Shown: in pieces, positions 24,317 through 32,709 of the stretch
Position numbering within the stretch: the stretch's first letter is position 1
Layout: each line of letters starts with the position of its first letter
Assembly: GCA_040385825.1 (NCBI GenBank)
Contig: JAZKGQ010000040.1
Coordinates: 1 to 37,280, forward strand
Source: JANNNF01 sp040385825
GTDB taxonomy: Bacteria; Pseudomonadota; Alphaproteobacteria; Rhodobacterales; Rhodobacteraceae
DNA length: 37,280 nucleotides
Reading direction: 5' to 3'
Notes under the pieces: model-generated
The model's database searches: none
What the model was told of the DNA's origin: nothing
The model's input: the letters and a program-made list of their open reading frames with translations, nothing else
Translations under genes and position numbers: made by a program

Positions 24317-25312
24317 ATGGATTATCTGCTTTTTACCCTGTTTCTGGGAACCCCGCTGTGGCTGTGGTTCACCTTCATTGCCGTTGTTCTGGCGCTGCTG
24401 GCCTTTGACCTTGGCGTGCTGAACAAGGGCAACGACGAAATCGGCGTGACCCAAAGCCTGAAGCTGTCGGCGCTGTACATCACCCTTGGCGTCGCCTTCG
24501 GTGGCTTTGTCTGGTATCAGTTGGGCGCGCAGCCGGCCGCCGAATACATGACCGCTTTCGTGGTGGAAAAGACCCTTGCGCTGGACAACGTGTTTGTCAT
24601 CGCGCTGATCTTTTCCTTCTTCGCCATCCCGCGCCAGTATCAGCACCGGGTGCTGTTCTGGGGCATTCTGGGGGTGATCGTGCTGCGCGGCATCATGATC
24701 GGCGTCGGGGCCACGCTGGTCGCGCAGTATAGCTGGGTGCTGTACATCTTTGCCGCCTTCCTGATCTTCACCGGCCTGAAAATGCTGGTGACGGATGAAA
24801 AGGAAATGGACCTGACCACCAACCCCGTGCTGCGCTTCATGCGCAAGCGGTTCCGGGTGACGGAAACCCTGCATGGCAGCGATTTCTTCGTGCGTCAGGC
24901 CGACCCGGCCACCGGCAAGCTGTCCACATGGATGACGCCGCTGTTTCTGGCGCTGGTGCTGATCGAGATTGCCGATCTGGTGTTCGCGGTGGATTCGGTG
25001 CCTGCGGTGTTTGCCATCACCACAGACCCCTACATCGTCTATACGTCCAACATCTTTGCCATCCTTGGACTGCGGGCGCTGTACTTTGCCCTGTCGGCCG
25101 TGCTGCACCGGTTCCACTACCTGAAATATGCGCTGGCTTTGCTGCTGGTGTTCATCGGGTCCAAGGTGTTCGTGGCCGAGGCCATGGGCTGGGAAAAGTT
25201 TCCGGCAAGCTGGTCGCTTGGCATCACCTTTGCCATCCTGACCGCCGGGGTGCTGGTGTCCTTGTGGAAAACGAAGCCTGGCGAAGCGTCGCATAATCAC
25301 CCGATGGTGTGA
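24317..25312 (+). CDS. TerC/Alx-family integral membrane protein
   Basis: A 331 aa inner-membrane protein with about eight or nine hydrophobic segments. TerC-family motifs are present: VEKTLALDNVFVIALIF around residue 90 and LVLIEIADLVFAVDSVPAVF around residue 220, both with membrane-embedded acidic residues. Members are linked to manganese export (Alx, MeeF), metal loading of exported proteins or tellurite resistance. The start at ATG 24317 has CGAGAGG upstream; the longer frame to 24215 runs through the hairpins and is unlikely. Its last 89 bases overlap the 3' end of the convergent ApbE gene. Confidence 0.9.
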   Translation: MDYLLFTLFLGTPLWLWFTFIAVVLALLAFDLGVLNKGNDEIGVTQSLKLSALYITLGVAFGGFVWYQLGAQPAAEYMTAFVVEKTLALDNVFVIALIFSFFAIPRQYQHRVLFWGILGVIVLRGIMIGVGATLVAQYSWVLYIFAAFLIFTGLKMLVTDEKEMDLTTNPVLRFMRKRFRVTETLHGSDFFVRQADPATGKLSTWMTPLFLALVLIEIADLVFAVDSVPAVFAITTDPYIVYTSNIFAILGLRALYFALSAVLHRFHYLKYALALLLVFIGSKVFVAEAMGWEKFPASWSLGITFAILTAGVLVSLWKTKPGEASHNHPMV

Positions 25313-26141
25313 CCACGCTGACAGAGTGCAGGCCGGGAAGTGTCAGGGCGCGGATGAACTCTGCGCCCTGAAACACAAGGGCGGTCGACAGGGCATCGGC
25401 CATGGCGGCGCTGTCGGCCTCGACCGTCACGCTTGACCACAGCGGGGGCAGCCCGCGCGGATGCCGGATATGGGGCTGGCCTGCGACCAGAGTAGCGCGC
25501 GGGGCCGAGGTCGCAATGGCGCGGTTGGTCAGGCTGCGGGTGGCCAGAATGCCGAATTGCGGGTCACTGATGCCAATGTGGAACGGGCCGCCAAGGGCCG
25601 CCTGTTCGCCCATGTTGATCAGGGCATGGTCAAATCCGTGGCTGGCCAGCAAGGCGCGGGCGGCGTCGGTGGCAAAGCCCTGCGCGATGCCGTTCAGCGT
25701 CAGCGCCATGCCGGGTTTCAGGGTCAGCGGGTCCAGCGTCAGTTGGTGCCAGCCGATCGGCGCAAGGCTGGGTTGCCCGCTGGCAAGCGCCTGCCACAGC
25801 GGCTGCACCGTGGGGTCAAAGGCCCCGTCGGTCGCGCGGTTGACCTGATCGGACAGGGCGATCAGGGCGTGGAAAGCGGGCGAGGCATCGGGCAGGCTGC
25901 CCGCCGCGTTCAGGCGGCACAGTGCAGACCCCGGATCATGCAGCGAAAACTCGGCCTCGATGCGGCGCAGAAGGGCAGGCAAGGCGGCCAGCGCCGCCTC
26001 TGCCCGGTCGGACGCGCCGGACAGGGTGATGCTGCACTCGGCCCCCAGGGCTTGGCCCTGCCATGTCATGGCGCGCGCCGCCGAGGGCAGCAGCGCGCTT
26101 GCGGCAAGGATGTTCAGGAAACGGCGGCGAGGCATCGTCAT
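25224..26141 (-). CDS. apbE: FAD:protein FMN transferase (ApbE/NosX-like)
   Basis: Attaches FMN covalently to threonine residues of exported flavoproteins. The 305 aa protein starts with an RR-containing signal sequence (MPRRRFLNILAASALLPSAARA), which may direct it to the Tat route. Family motifs include RIEAEFSLHDPGSALCRLN, DGAFDPTVQPLW, LTLNGIAQGFATD and ALINMGEQAALGG; in many ApbE proteins this last segment reads N-x-GGE, here NMGEQ. ATG 26141 overlaps the stop of the NosR-like gene (ATGA), so the enzyme is made with its likely substrate, as NosX is with NosR. The 3' end overlaps the convergent TerC gene. Confidence 0.9.
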   Translation of the reverse strand: MTMPRRRFLNILAASALLPSAARAMTWQGQALGAECSITLSGASDRAEAALAALPALLRRIEAEFSLHDPGSALCRLNAAGSLPDASPAFHALIALSDQVNRATDGAFDPTVQPLWQALASGQPSLAPIGWHQLTLDPLTLKPGMALTLNGIAQGFATDAARALLASHGFDHALINMGEQAALGGPFHIGISDPQFGILATRSLTNRAIATSAPRATLVAGQPHIRHPRGLPPLWSSVTVEADSAAMADALSTALVFQGAEFIRALTLPGLHSVSVVTPSGDYATLRQASFSTRTPAPRRSGWQR

Positions 26142-28195
26142 GCGGCCACCTTCAATGTGCGGCCTCGGGCAGCAAGGATCAGCGGCACGCATTTCGCCTC
26201 GTCATTGTGGATGGTCACGCAGTCAAGGCACTGGAAACATTCGGAATAGGCGATTTCCCCTGTGGGTTTGATCGCCCCGTAGCTGCACTTCACGCGGCAG
26301 AGCTGGCAGGGCGTGCCACATTCCACCCGCCGCGCGATCCAGTCGCGGCCCCGCAGCAGCCCGCCAATCGCCATCAGCGCACCCAGTGGGCAGACATAGC
26401 GGCAGAACCCTTTGAAGGTGAACAGACCCAGCACCAGCCAGCCCGCCGCATAGGCCACGAAGTACCACTCGCGGATAAAGAAGGTGGTGATGGCGGTCTT
26501 GAAGGGTTCAACCTCGGCCACCGTGTCTACCCGGTCCGGCGCAAGGAAAACGGTCGCCACCATGCCTGCCAGCAGGACGTATTTCACCAGCTTCAGGCGA
26601 CTGTCCCACAAGGCCTGCACCTCGACCTTCGGCAGGCGCAGCCAGCGCCCGATGTGATGCGCGAATTCCTGCAAGGCGCCGAACGGGCAAAGCCAGCCGC
26701 AGAACAGCCCCCGGCCCCAAAGGACAAAGCCGATGATCGTCGCGGCCCAGATCAGCAGCGAGAACGGATCATACAGCAGAAAGCCGAAACTGCCGCCCTC
26801 TGCCCCCGTGCGCAACACGGCCAACGGGGTGACGATGGACAACTGCCCCTGACCCCACCAGCCGATGAACAGGGTGACAACGGCGAGTATCCCTAACCGC
26901 ACCCCGGTAAACCAGCGATGCCCCGCCAGCCGGTCCTGCCCCGGCCCAAGCAGCACCAGCAGGGCCACCAGCCCTGCGCCCAGCAAGATCAGGTCCGCCT
27001 TGCGGTTCAGCAGGGCCTCAACCCAGGGGGCCAGTTTCACCGGCGGGGCCGCGCGCAGGAAAAACCGCTCTGGCGTGGCAAGGGTCAGCGGGAAATGCGC
27101 CGAGCCGATCTGGGGCTGGAACTGGCCATGGGCACGCGCGGCCTGCACCACAAGCTGCCAGTCGGCGGCAGGGTCAAAGCCAAGGCGGCGGTCGGTGCGC
27201 AGGATCATCGCGGTGCCCTGCGGCACCTCGGGCCGCGTCTCGAAAACCAGGTCGGCATCGCGCAGCGCCAGCGGCAACCCGCCCTGGGTGGCGGCCAGAC
27301 GGTCGGGCGCGGTGTTGCGCACGAAGTCCGGCGAGACAAGGCCATGGCGGGCGGTGTCAATCACCAGAATGGGTTCCTGTTCCGGCGATACGGTCAGGAA
27401 CCGGGTCAGCTCTGCCATCGAGCCGTCGGTCAGCACGGCGCGGGCAATCGACGGCGGGCCGATGTCCACCGCCCAGAGGTTCAGGTAAAGGCCGTCAGGA
27501 TCGGCCTGGGCCTCGGGGTCATCGCTGGCCCAGATCGTGCCTGCAAAGGCGGCGTCAGCCTGCGCATTGGTCACGCGCAGATTGCGGGCGATGCCGCTGG
27601 CGACCAGATCATCCCAACTCAGCGCCTCGTTCACATCGGGGTCGGGCCGGGCGGGGGGGGCGCTTTGCACGCCCTGCATCTTTTCGCGCGCAATCTGCAA
27701 GGTGGCGGCCAGCAGCGATTCATGCGCGATGCGGACCGAGGCCGTGGCCTTGGTCACCCCGTCCAGATAGACCAGATCCGACCCCGCCCCGCCGTTGCCG
27801 TAAGGCGTGCCCACCACCAGCGGTTCATTGATCGAACGGCCCCGGTACTGTTCCAGAAATTTCAGGAACGGCGCCTCGCCCAGACCCGACACAAAGATTG
27901 GCTCGTTGTGCGACAGCAGTTTCACATCGATGAAGCTGCCCTGCAAATCCAGCAAGACCAACAGGTTGATCGGCGCGCCCGAAAAGCCGGGCAGGGGGGC
28001 CATCGGGGCGGTTTCAAACACATAACCCGCCTCGGCCCCGCCCGAATTGCGCAAGGACCACAGGCCCTGGTCATTCAGCGGCTCGCCCAGGGCCATGGGT
28101 GGCGCGATGAACGGCTCTATCGCCGCGCGCGGCAAGGGCTCGGCCAACGCGGGGGCGGCGATCAGAAACCACAGAAGAGTCAGAAGGCGGCGCAT
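26138..28195 (-). CDS. NosR/NirI-family membrane flavo-iron-sulfur protein
   Basis: A 685 aa protein. A signal peptide (LLTLLWFLIAAPALAEP) is followed by a periplasmic FMN-binding domain (about 90-180) with DGVTKATAS; the flavin-accepting threonine would be T151, although the usual small Gly before Ala is Lys here. After a long periplasmic part come about six membrane helices (from about residue 410), two cytoplasmic CxxxCP motifs (FCGWLCPFGAL and FCRYVCPLGAL) and a C-terminal pair of [4Fe-4S] sites (CGTPCQLCRVKC and CFQCLDC). NosR and NirI pass electrons from the quinol pool to periplasmic enzymes. No nosZ, nosDFY or nir gene lies in the window, so the recipient is unknown. The start at ATG 28195 is chosen by the signal peptide; no clear ribosome-binding site precedes it. 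Confidence 0.9.
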   Translation of the reverse strand: MRRLLTLLWFLIAAPALAEPLPRAAIEPFIAPPMALGEPLNDQGLWSLRNSGGAEAGYVFETAPMAPLPGFSGAPINLLVLLDLQGSFIDVKLLSHNEPIFVSGLGEAPFLKFLEQYRGRSINEPLVVGTPYGNGGAGSDLVYLDGVTKATASVRIAHESLLAATLQIAREKMQGVQSAPPARPDPDVNEALSWDDLVASGIARNLRVTNAQADAAFAGTIWASDDPEAQADPDGLYLNLWAVDIGPPSIARAVLTDGSMAELTRFLTVSPEQEPILVIDTARHGLVSPDFVRNTAPDRLAATQGGLPLALRDADLVFETRPEVPQGTAMILRTDRRLGFDPAADWQLVVQAARAHGQFQPQIGSAHFPLTLATPERFFLRAAPPVKLAPWVEALLNRKADLILLGAGLVALLVLLGPGQDRLAGHRWFTGVRLGILAVVTLFIGWWGQGQLSIVTPLAVLRTGAEGGSFGFLLYDPFSLLIWAATIIGFVLWGRGLFCGWLCPFGALQEFAHHIGRWLRLPKVEVQALWDSRLKLVKYVLLAGMVATVFLAPDRVDTVAEVEPFKTAITTFFIREWYFVAYAAGWLVLGLFTFKGFCRYVCPLGALMAIGGLLRGRDWIARRVECGTPCQLCRVKCSYGAIKPTGEIAYSECFQCLDCVTIHNDEAKCVPLILAARGRTLKVAA

Positions 28196-28232
28196 GCAGG
28201 TACGATAGGGGGCGGGGGGCGCGCGGGACATT

Positions 28233-28270
28233 GGACCAAAGTGGGGGCGGGGGACCAAAGTGGGGGCGGG
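28233..28270. repeat. Perfect tandem 19-bp repeat upstream of the NosR-like gene
   Basis: GGACCAAAGTGGGGGCGGG occurs twice without a gap (28233-28251 and 28252-28270), 38-75 bases upstream of the NosR-like start. The block resembles ACAAAGGTCGGGGGCGG at 18007-18023 in the cytochrome control region. The period of about two helical turns would place two protein-binding sites on one DNA face. The rest of the 252-base region between 28195 and 28448 shows nothing else that I can name. Confidence 0.6.
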
Positions 28271-28447
28271 CGTCACGGCGCTGTCACTTTGCCGTGCAAC
28301 CAAAGGGACGAACGGGCCGGCATGCGCGACACAGGGCTTGGGGGGCTTGCCACGCGACAAACGCCAGATATAGTTTGACCATGACCGGGGGACAGGACTT
28401 TACCCCGCAAGACCCAGACGGCCCGACGAACCACGACTGCACAACGA

Positions 28448-29047
28448 ATGGTGATTGACGGAATGGACGGCGATTTTCGAACCCACTTTGTACGCGACCC
28501 TGCGGCGCTGAAGCAGTTTCCGGCGCTGGTCCTGAATGCGGATTACCGCCCGCTCAGCTATTACCCGCTGTCGCTGTGGCCCTGGCAAGAGGCGATCAAG
28601 GCGGCCTTTCTGGACCGGGTGCAGATCGTGGCGGAATATGACCATGTTGTGCGCAGCCAGAGGCAAGAGTTCCGGATACCCTCGGTCGTGGTGCTGAAAG
28701 ACTATGTGAAACCCCAAAAGCGCGTGGCCTTCACGCGCTTTAATCTTTTCCTGCGGGACGGGTTCTGCTGCCAGTATTGCAACGCAAGGGGCGATCTGAC
28801 CTTTGACCATGTGGTGCCCCGGTCGCGCGGCGGGATCACGTCTTGGGAAAACGTGGTGGCGGCGTGCAGCCCGTGCAACCTGCGCAAAGGGTCAAAGACC
28901 CTGCGCCAGTCGGGCCTGCATCTGGCCCACGCCCCGCGCCAGCCCACGGCCGAGGAAATGCAGGCTCATGGCCGCAAGTTCCCGCCCAACCACCTGCATG
29001 GCAGCTGGATGGATTACCTTTACTGGGATGCCGAGCTGGAGGCCTGA
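28448..29047 (+). CDS. HNH endonuclease family protein
   Basis: A 199 aa protein with a conserved N-terminal region (ALVLNADYRPLSYYPLSLWP) and an HNH/zinc-finger nuclease domain: CCQYC (about residue 108), the histidine motif LTFDHVVPRSRGG (about residue 118) and SWENVVAACSPCNLRKG. Two CxxC pairs should bind structural zinc. Single-copy proteins of this kind are widespread in Rhodobacteraceae and near core genes; they are not restriction enzymes by context and may act in DNA repair or metabolism, but the role is unknown. ATG 28448 is the first start; ATG 28463 (MDGDF) is equally possible. It is convergent with the MFS gene and overlaps it by 28 bases. Confidence 0.85.
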   Translation: MVIDGMDGDFRTHFVRDPAALKQFPALVLNADYRPLSYYPLSLWPWQEAIKAAFLDRVQIVAEYDHVVRSQRQEFRIPSVVVLKDYVKPQKRVAFTRFNLFLRDGFCCQYCNARGDLTFDHVVPRSRGGITSWENVVAACSPCNLRKGSKTLRQSGLHLAHAPRQPTAEEMQAHGRKFPPNHLHGSWMDYLYWDAELEA

Positions 29048-30258
29048 TCCGCGCCGGGCCGCATGGCCAGCCAGATCAGCGCCGCCCCCGCCGCGATCAG
29101 GAAGGGCAGCATCGCCACATTGACCATCTGCCACCCTGTCTGCACCGACCCGCCCGCGCAGTTCATCAGCCCGCCCGAGGAAAAGCTGGCAAAGGTGACG
29201 CCGCCGAACACGATCAGATCGTTCAACCCTTGCAACCGGCCCCGTTCCTCGGGGCGCTGTGCGGCGGTCAGCAGGGTGGTGGCACCGATGAAGCCGAAAT
29301 TCCAGCCGATGCCCAGCAGGATCAGCGCGCCAAAGAAGTTGGGCAGCGCCACCCCGGCAATTGCGATGGCCCCGGCCCCGGCAAGGATGGCAAGGCCGAT
29401 GGCGATGACCTTCTCCGCGCCGATCCGGGCGATGACATGCCCGGTGAAGAAACTGGGCGCATACATGGCCAGCACATGGGCGGTGACCACATCGGCGGCA
29501 TTGGCCGTCTTGAAACCGCAGCCGACCACCGCCAGCGGCGACGAGGTCATCACCAGATTCATCAGCGCATAGGACACGGTCGCGCAGATGATCGCCACGG
29601 CGATGCGCGGATCGCGCAGCAGATCGGCGCGGCTGCGGCCAAGCGGGGTGCCATGGGCGGGGGGCACCGGTCTGGGAATTTTCAGGCCCGCAAACAGGAA
29701 CATGCCGCCAAGGTTCAGCGCGATCACCGCAAGATAGGTGCCCAGAAACGGCACGACAAAAGCATCATTGGTGGCTTTCACCAGTTGCGGGCCGACGACC
29801 GCCGACAACAGCCCCCCCGCCATCACCCAGGAAATCGCCTTGGGCCGGAAGGCATCCGATGCGGTGTCGGCGGCGGCAAAGCGGTAAAAGCCTTGCGCGC
29901 TCATGTAGATGCCGGTGAACAGCCCGCCGATCACGAACAGCACGAAGCTGTTGGTCAAAAGCCCCCAGGCCCCGATGGCCGCGCCCAAAGCACCGCCAAG
30001 CGCCCCCACCACAAACCCAGCCCGCCGCCCGTGTTTCTGCATGAAGGCAGAAATCGGCGTGGCGGTCAGCATCGACCCGATCACCATGGCCGAAATCGGC
30101 AGCGTCGCCCAACAGGCATTTGGCGCAAGGCTTTGGCCCGCCAGACCCGCGATGGTAAAGATCATCGGCATCTGCGCGCCCAGAATGGCCTGTGCGGCCA
30201 CAAGCACCATGACATTGCGTTTCGTCAGGCTGTCGGAGGGGGCGGTGTCTTGCATCAT
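29020..30258 (-). CDS. Major facilitator superfamily transporter
   Basis: A 412 aa inner-membrane protein with about twelve hydrophobic segments in two halves separated by a polar loop near residue 200 (PRPVPPAHGTPLGRSRADLL). The loop between helices 2 and 3 reads MQKHGRRAGF, a form of the MFS signature. No substrate can be assigned; the overall look is that of drug/sugar efflux-type MFS proteins. The start is ATG 30258 or the adjacent ATG 30255. It is divergent from the DNA glycosylase gene, and its 3' end overlaps the HNH gene by 28 bases. Confidence 0.85.
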   Translation of the reverse strand: MMQDTAPSDSLTKRNVMVLVAAQAILGAQMPMIFTIAGLAGQSLAPNACWATLPISAMVIGSMLTATPISAFMQKHGRRAGFVVGALGGALGAAIGAWGLLTNSFVLFVIGGLFTGIYMSAQGFYRFAAADTASDAFRPKAISWVMAGGLLSAVVGPQLVKATNDAFVVPFLGTYLAVIALNLGGMFLFAGLKIPRPVPPAHGTPLGRSRADLLRDPRIAVAIICATVSYALMNLVMTSSPLAVVGCGFKTANAADVVTAHVLAMYAPSFFTGHVIARIGAEKVIAIGLAILAGAGAIAIAGVALPNFFGALILLGIGWNFGFIGATTLLTAAQRPEERGRLQGLNDLIVFGGVTFASFSSGGLMNCAGGSVQTGWQMVNVAMLPFLIAAGAALIWLAMRPGADQASSSASQ

Positions 30259-30357
30259 GCCCCATGGCTACGGGGCGGGGGGCGTTCGGGCAAGGGCGGA
30301 TTTGTATGGCGCACAATGCGGGTTGCGGCGGGGCGCTGTCCTGCGCAAGGATGCGCC

Positions 30358-30987
30358 ATGGTGGGGCGGATCATTCAGACGCTGGACTGCGTGGCCGAAG
30401 GGGCGGCGTGGCTTTCGGCCGCCGACCCGGCCTTTGCGCGGGCGATGGCGGTCTGCGACCCGTTGCCGCTGCGCAGGCAGGACGATGGCTTTGCCGCCCT
30501 GTTGCAGGCGATTGTCGGCCAGCAAGTGTCGGTCGCAAGCGCCCGCGCGATCTGGGCGCGGCTGGAGGCGGCAGGGGTGACTAACGCGGCCGCGATGGCG
30601 GGGGCGACGGACGAGGGCCTGCGCGGGCTGGGGTTGAGCCGCCAGAAGGCGCGCTATGGTCTGGCCCTGGCGCAGGCGGGGATTGATTTTGCGGGGTTGC
30701 GCGACCGCCCCGACGCCGAGGTGATCGCCACGCTGATCGCCGTGCCCGGCATCGGCCTGTGGACCGCCGAGATTTACGCGATGTTCGCGCTTGGCCGGGC
30801 CGATGTCTTCGCGCCCGGCGACCTCGCGCTGCAAGAGGCCGCCCGCATGCTGTATGGGCTGGACGCACGGCCCAGTGAACGGCAGTTGCGCGCCATGGCC
30901 GAGGCGTGGTCGCCTTGGCGGTCGGTTGCGGCGCGGATACTCTGGGCCTATTACCGGGTGGCAAAAGAACGGGACGGGGTGGTGTGA
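30358..30987 (+). CDS. DNA-3-methyladenine glycosylase II (AlkA-type, HhH-GPD)
   Basis: Removes alkylated bases from DNA. The 209 aa protein contains the HhH-GPD fold: LLQAIVGQQVSVASARAIW (about 45-63), the helix-hairpin-helix VPGIGLWTAEIYAMFALG (about 130-147) and the catalytic aspartate D155 in APGDLALQEAA. It lacks the N-terminal domain of E. coli AlkA, as many alphaproteobacterial members do. The start ATG 30358 has AAGGA six bases upstream; the open frame extends 1.5 kb further back but only as the complement of the MFS and HNH genes. It overlaps the esterase start (TGATG). Confidence 0.9.
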   Translation: MVGRIIQTLDCVAEGAAWLSAADPAFARAMAVCDPLPLRRQDDGFAALLQAIVGQQVSVASARAIWARLEAAGVTNAAAMAGATDEGLRGLGLSRQKARYGLALAQAGIDFAGLRDRPDAEVIATLIAVPGIGLWTAEIYAMFALGRADVFAPGDLALQEAARMLYGLDARPSERQLRAMAEAWSPWRSVAARILWAYYRVAKERDGVV

Positions 30988-31640
30988 TGCGGGAATTGCG
31001 GTTCAAACGGCGGGCGGCCTTGTCGGGCAAAGCGCGCAGCATGGTGGTGTTCGTGCATGGCTACGGCGCGGATGGGGCGGACCTTCTGGGGCTGGCCGAT
31101 CCCTTGGCCGAACATCTGCCGGACACGGTGTTCCTGTCACCCGATGCGCCGGAACGCTGTGTCGGTGGCGGGTTCGGGTATCAGTGGTTCCCTATCCCCT
31201 GGATCGACGGGTCGGATGTTGCCTTGGCCGAACGCGGCCTTGATCTGGCGGCGCAGGATCTGAACGGGTTTCTGGATGCGCGGTTGGCAGAGGAAGGTCT
31301 GGGGCCAGAGGCACTGGCGCTGGTCGGCTTTTCCCAAGGGGCCATGATCAGCCTGCATGTGGCCCCGCGCAGGCCGGTGGCGATGGCCGGGGTGGTGGCG
31401 ATTTCAGGCCGGTTGCTGCGGCCCGAGGCTTTGGGCGAGGCGTTGGTCAAGCCGCCGGTCCTGCTGGTGCATGGCGACGCCGACCCGGTGGTGCCGTTCG
31501 AGGATATGGGCCGGGCCGGACAGGCGCTGGAGGGCGCGGGGTTCGAGGTTTACGGCCATGTGATGCAGGGCACCGGGCATGGCATTGCCCCCGACGGGCT
31601 GTCGGTGGCGTTGCAGTTTTTGCGCGGGCAGTTGGGGTGA
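30987..31640 (+). CDS. Carboxylesterase/phospholipase (alpha/beta hydrolase, YpfH-like)
   Basis: A 217 aa cytoplasmic hydrolase of the carboxylesterase/acyl-protein-thioesterase group. The catalytic triad is readable: S116 in GFSQG, D166 in HGDADPVVPF and H198 in GTGHGI; the oxyanion region is VFVHGYGADG. The natural substrate is unknown. It is translationally coupled to the AlkA gene through a one-base stop/start overlap, an arrangement without obvious functional logic. After its stop comes a hairpin with the repeat at 31654-31714. Confidence 0.88.
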   Translation: MRELRFKRRAALSGKARSMVVFVHGYGADGADLLGLADPLAEHLPDTVFLSPDAPERCVGGGFGYQWFPIPWIDGSDVALAERGLDLAAQDLNGFLDARLAEEGLGPEALALVGFSQGAMISLHVAPRRPVAMAGVVAISGRLLRPEALGEALVKPPVLLVHGDADPVVPFEDMGRAGQALEGAGFEVYGHVMQGTGHGIAPDGLSVALQFLRGQLG

Positions 31641-31653
31641 TCTTGGCTGGCCG

Positions 31654-31714
31654 CCGGGGGACTTCACGTCCCCCGGACCCCCTGTGGGATATTTGAGCAC
31701 AGAGGATGAAAATT
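31654..31714. repeat. Hairpin plus GGATATTT repeat core (copy B)
   Basis: A perfect nine-pair hairpin, CCGGGGGAC (31654-31662) with GTCCCCCGG (31668-31676), is followed by CCCCCTGTGGGATATTTGAG (from 31678) and CACAGAGGATGAAAATT to about 31714. Order and core match copy A at 7943-8020. It lies between convergent genes (esterase and glucokinase), again about 20 bases from the stop of the minus-strand gene, so it may terminate both. Confidence 0.65.
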
Positions 31715-31733
31715 AGAGTTAAATTTTAAGGGG

Positions 31734-32705
31734 TTATTGCGCTTCCAGGTAGGCTGCGCAGCCGGTGAGGGCGGCATAGTCGTCTTCGACCACGGTGATC
31801 GAGAAGTCTTTTTCCAGCAGGTCCACCCGGCGCGGTTCGCGGAAGGTCTGGCCCAGACCGAAGGCGGCGAAATGGGGCGTCATGGCGCGGGACATGCCGC
31901 CGATCAGGTAGATGCCGTCATAGGGCAGGTGGATCAGCGCAAGGTCGGCCAGGGTCTGGCCAAGGATGCGGGTGTAGAGCCGGGCGGCATGGGTGGCGAT
32001 GGCATCGCCTGCGGCAAGGGCGGTCAGCACTTCGGCCGAGGTCAGCGTGGCAGGCTGGCCCGCCTGATGGCTGGCGAAGGCATGCAGGTTGGCAAGGCCG
32101 CGCCCGGCCAGCACTTCCTCGACCCCCACATGCGGGGTTTCCCCCCGCGAGGCCAGCAGGCGTTCGACAAAGCGCATCAGGGCAAGGTCTTCGTCCGATC
32201 GCACCGGCAGGTTGACATGGCCGCATTCCGAGGGCGGCACCACCCGGCCCGAGGCCGTGTTGTGCACGGGGGCGGCATTGACCCCGGTGCCTAGCCCCAC
32301 CACCAGCATCGCCGCCCCCGGTTTGCGCGGGCCATCGACCACGCAGCGCAGGTTGGCGGGGGCGATATGGCCCAGGGCCTGGCCCTGCGCCTGCAGATCG
32401 TTCAGGATCGCCACGCGCGAGGCACCGGTTGCGCGCGACAGTTTGGGCGCGTCCATTTCCCAATCGAGGTTGGTCATGGTGGCCACGCCATCCTGCACCG
32501 GGCCAGCCGCTGCCACACAGACGCCATCGACCGTCACGCCGGCCTCGGCCAGATAGTCTTGCAGGATATGGGCAATGTCCTGCCCGCGCGCCTTGTAGTC
32601 GGCATTGGGAAAGCGGCGGATGCTGCCTTGGCTTACCTCGGCCCCGTTGGCCAGAGCCACCCGTGTATTGGTGCCGCCGATGTCTGCAAGGATGGCAAGG
32701 CTCAT
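31734..32705 (-). CDS. glk: Glucokinase
   Basis: Phosphorylates glucose to glucose 6-phosphate with ATP. The 323 aa protein has the N-terminal phosphate loop LADIGGTNTR, the sugar-binding LNDLQAQG, the second phosphate motif GLGTGVN and the conserved SECGHVNLP with catalytic context for the family; the adenosine motif is YLIGGMSRAM. It belongs to the Glk (non-ROK) family. The gene starts four bases after the beta-glucosidase stop, so the two form an operon that converts glucosides to glucose 6-phosphate. Confidence 0.93.
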   Translation of the reverse strand: MSLAILADIGGTNTRVALANGAEVSQGSIRRFPNADYKARGQDIAHILQDYLAEAGVTVDGVCVAAAGPVQDGVATMTNLDWEMDAPKLSRATGASRVAILNDLQAQGQALGHIAPANLRCVVDGPRKPGAAMLVVGLGTGVNAAPVHNTASGRVVPPSECGHVNLPVRSDEDLALMRFVERLLASRGETPHVGVEEVLAGRGLANLHAFASHQAGQPATLTSAEVLTALAAGDAIATHAARLYTRILGQTLADLALIHLPYDGIYLIGGMSRAMTPHFAAFGLGQTFREPRRVDLLEKDFSITVVEDDYAALTGCAAYLEAQ

Positions 32706-32709
32706 GGGT

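Noticed and set aside
28233..28270. CRISPR-like or mobile-element repeat
   Set aside because: There are only two copies without spacers, and no cas gene, transposase or flanking target duplication.
28196..28360. N-terminal extension of the NosR-like protein to 28360
   Set aside because: It would run through the tandem repeat and bury the signal peptide that begins at ATG 28195.
28843..30987. One 714-codon plus-strand gene
   Set aside because: The first two thirds are the complement of the MFS gene plus the HNH gene in another frame; only the part from ATG 30358 codes for a recognisable protein.
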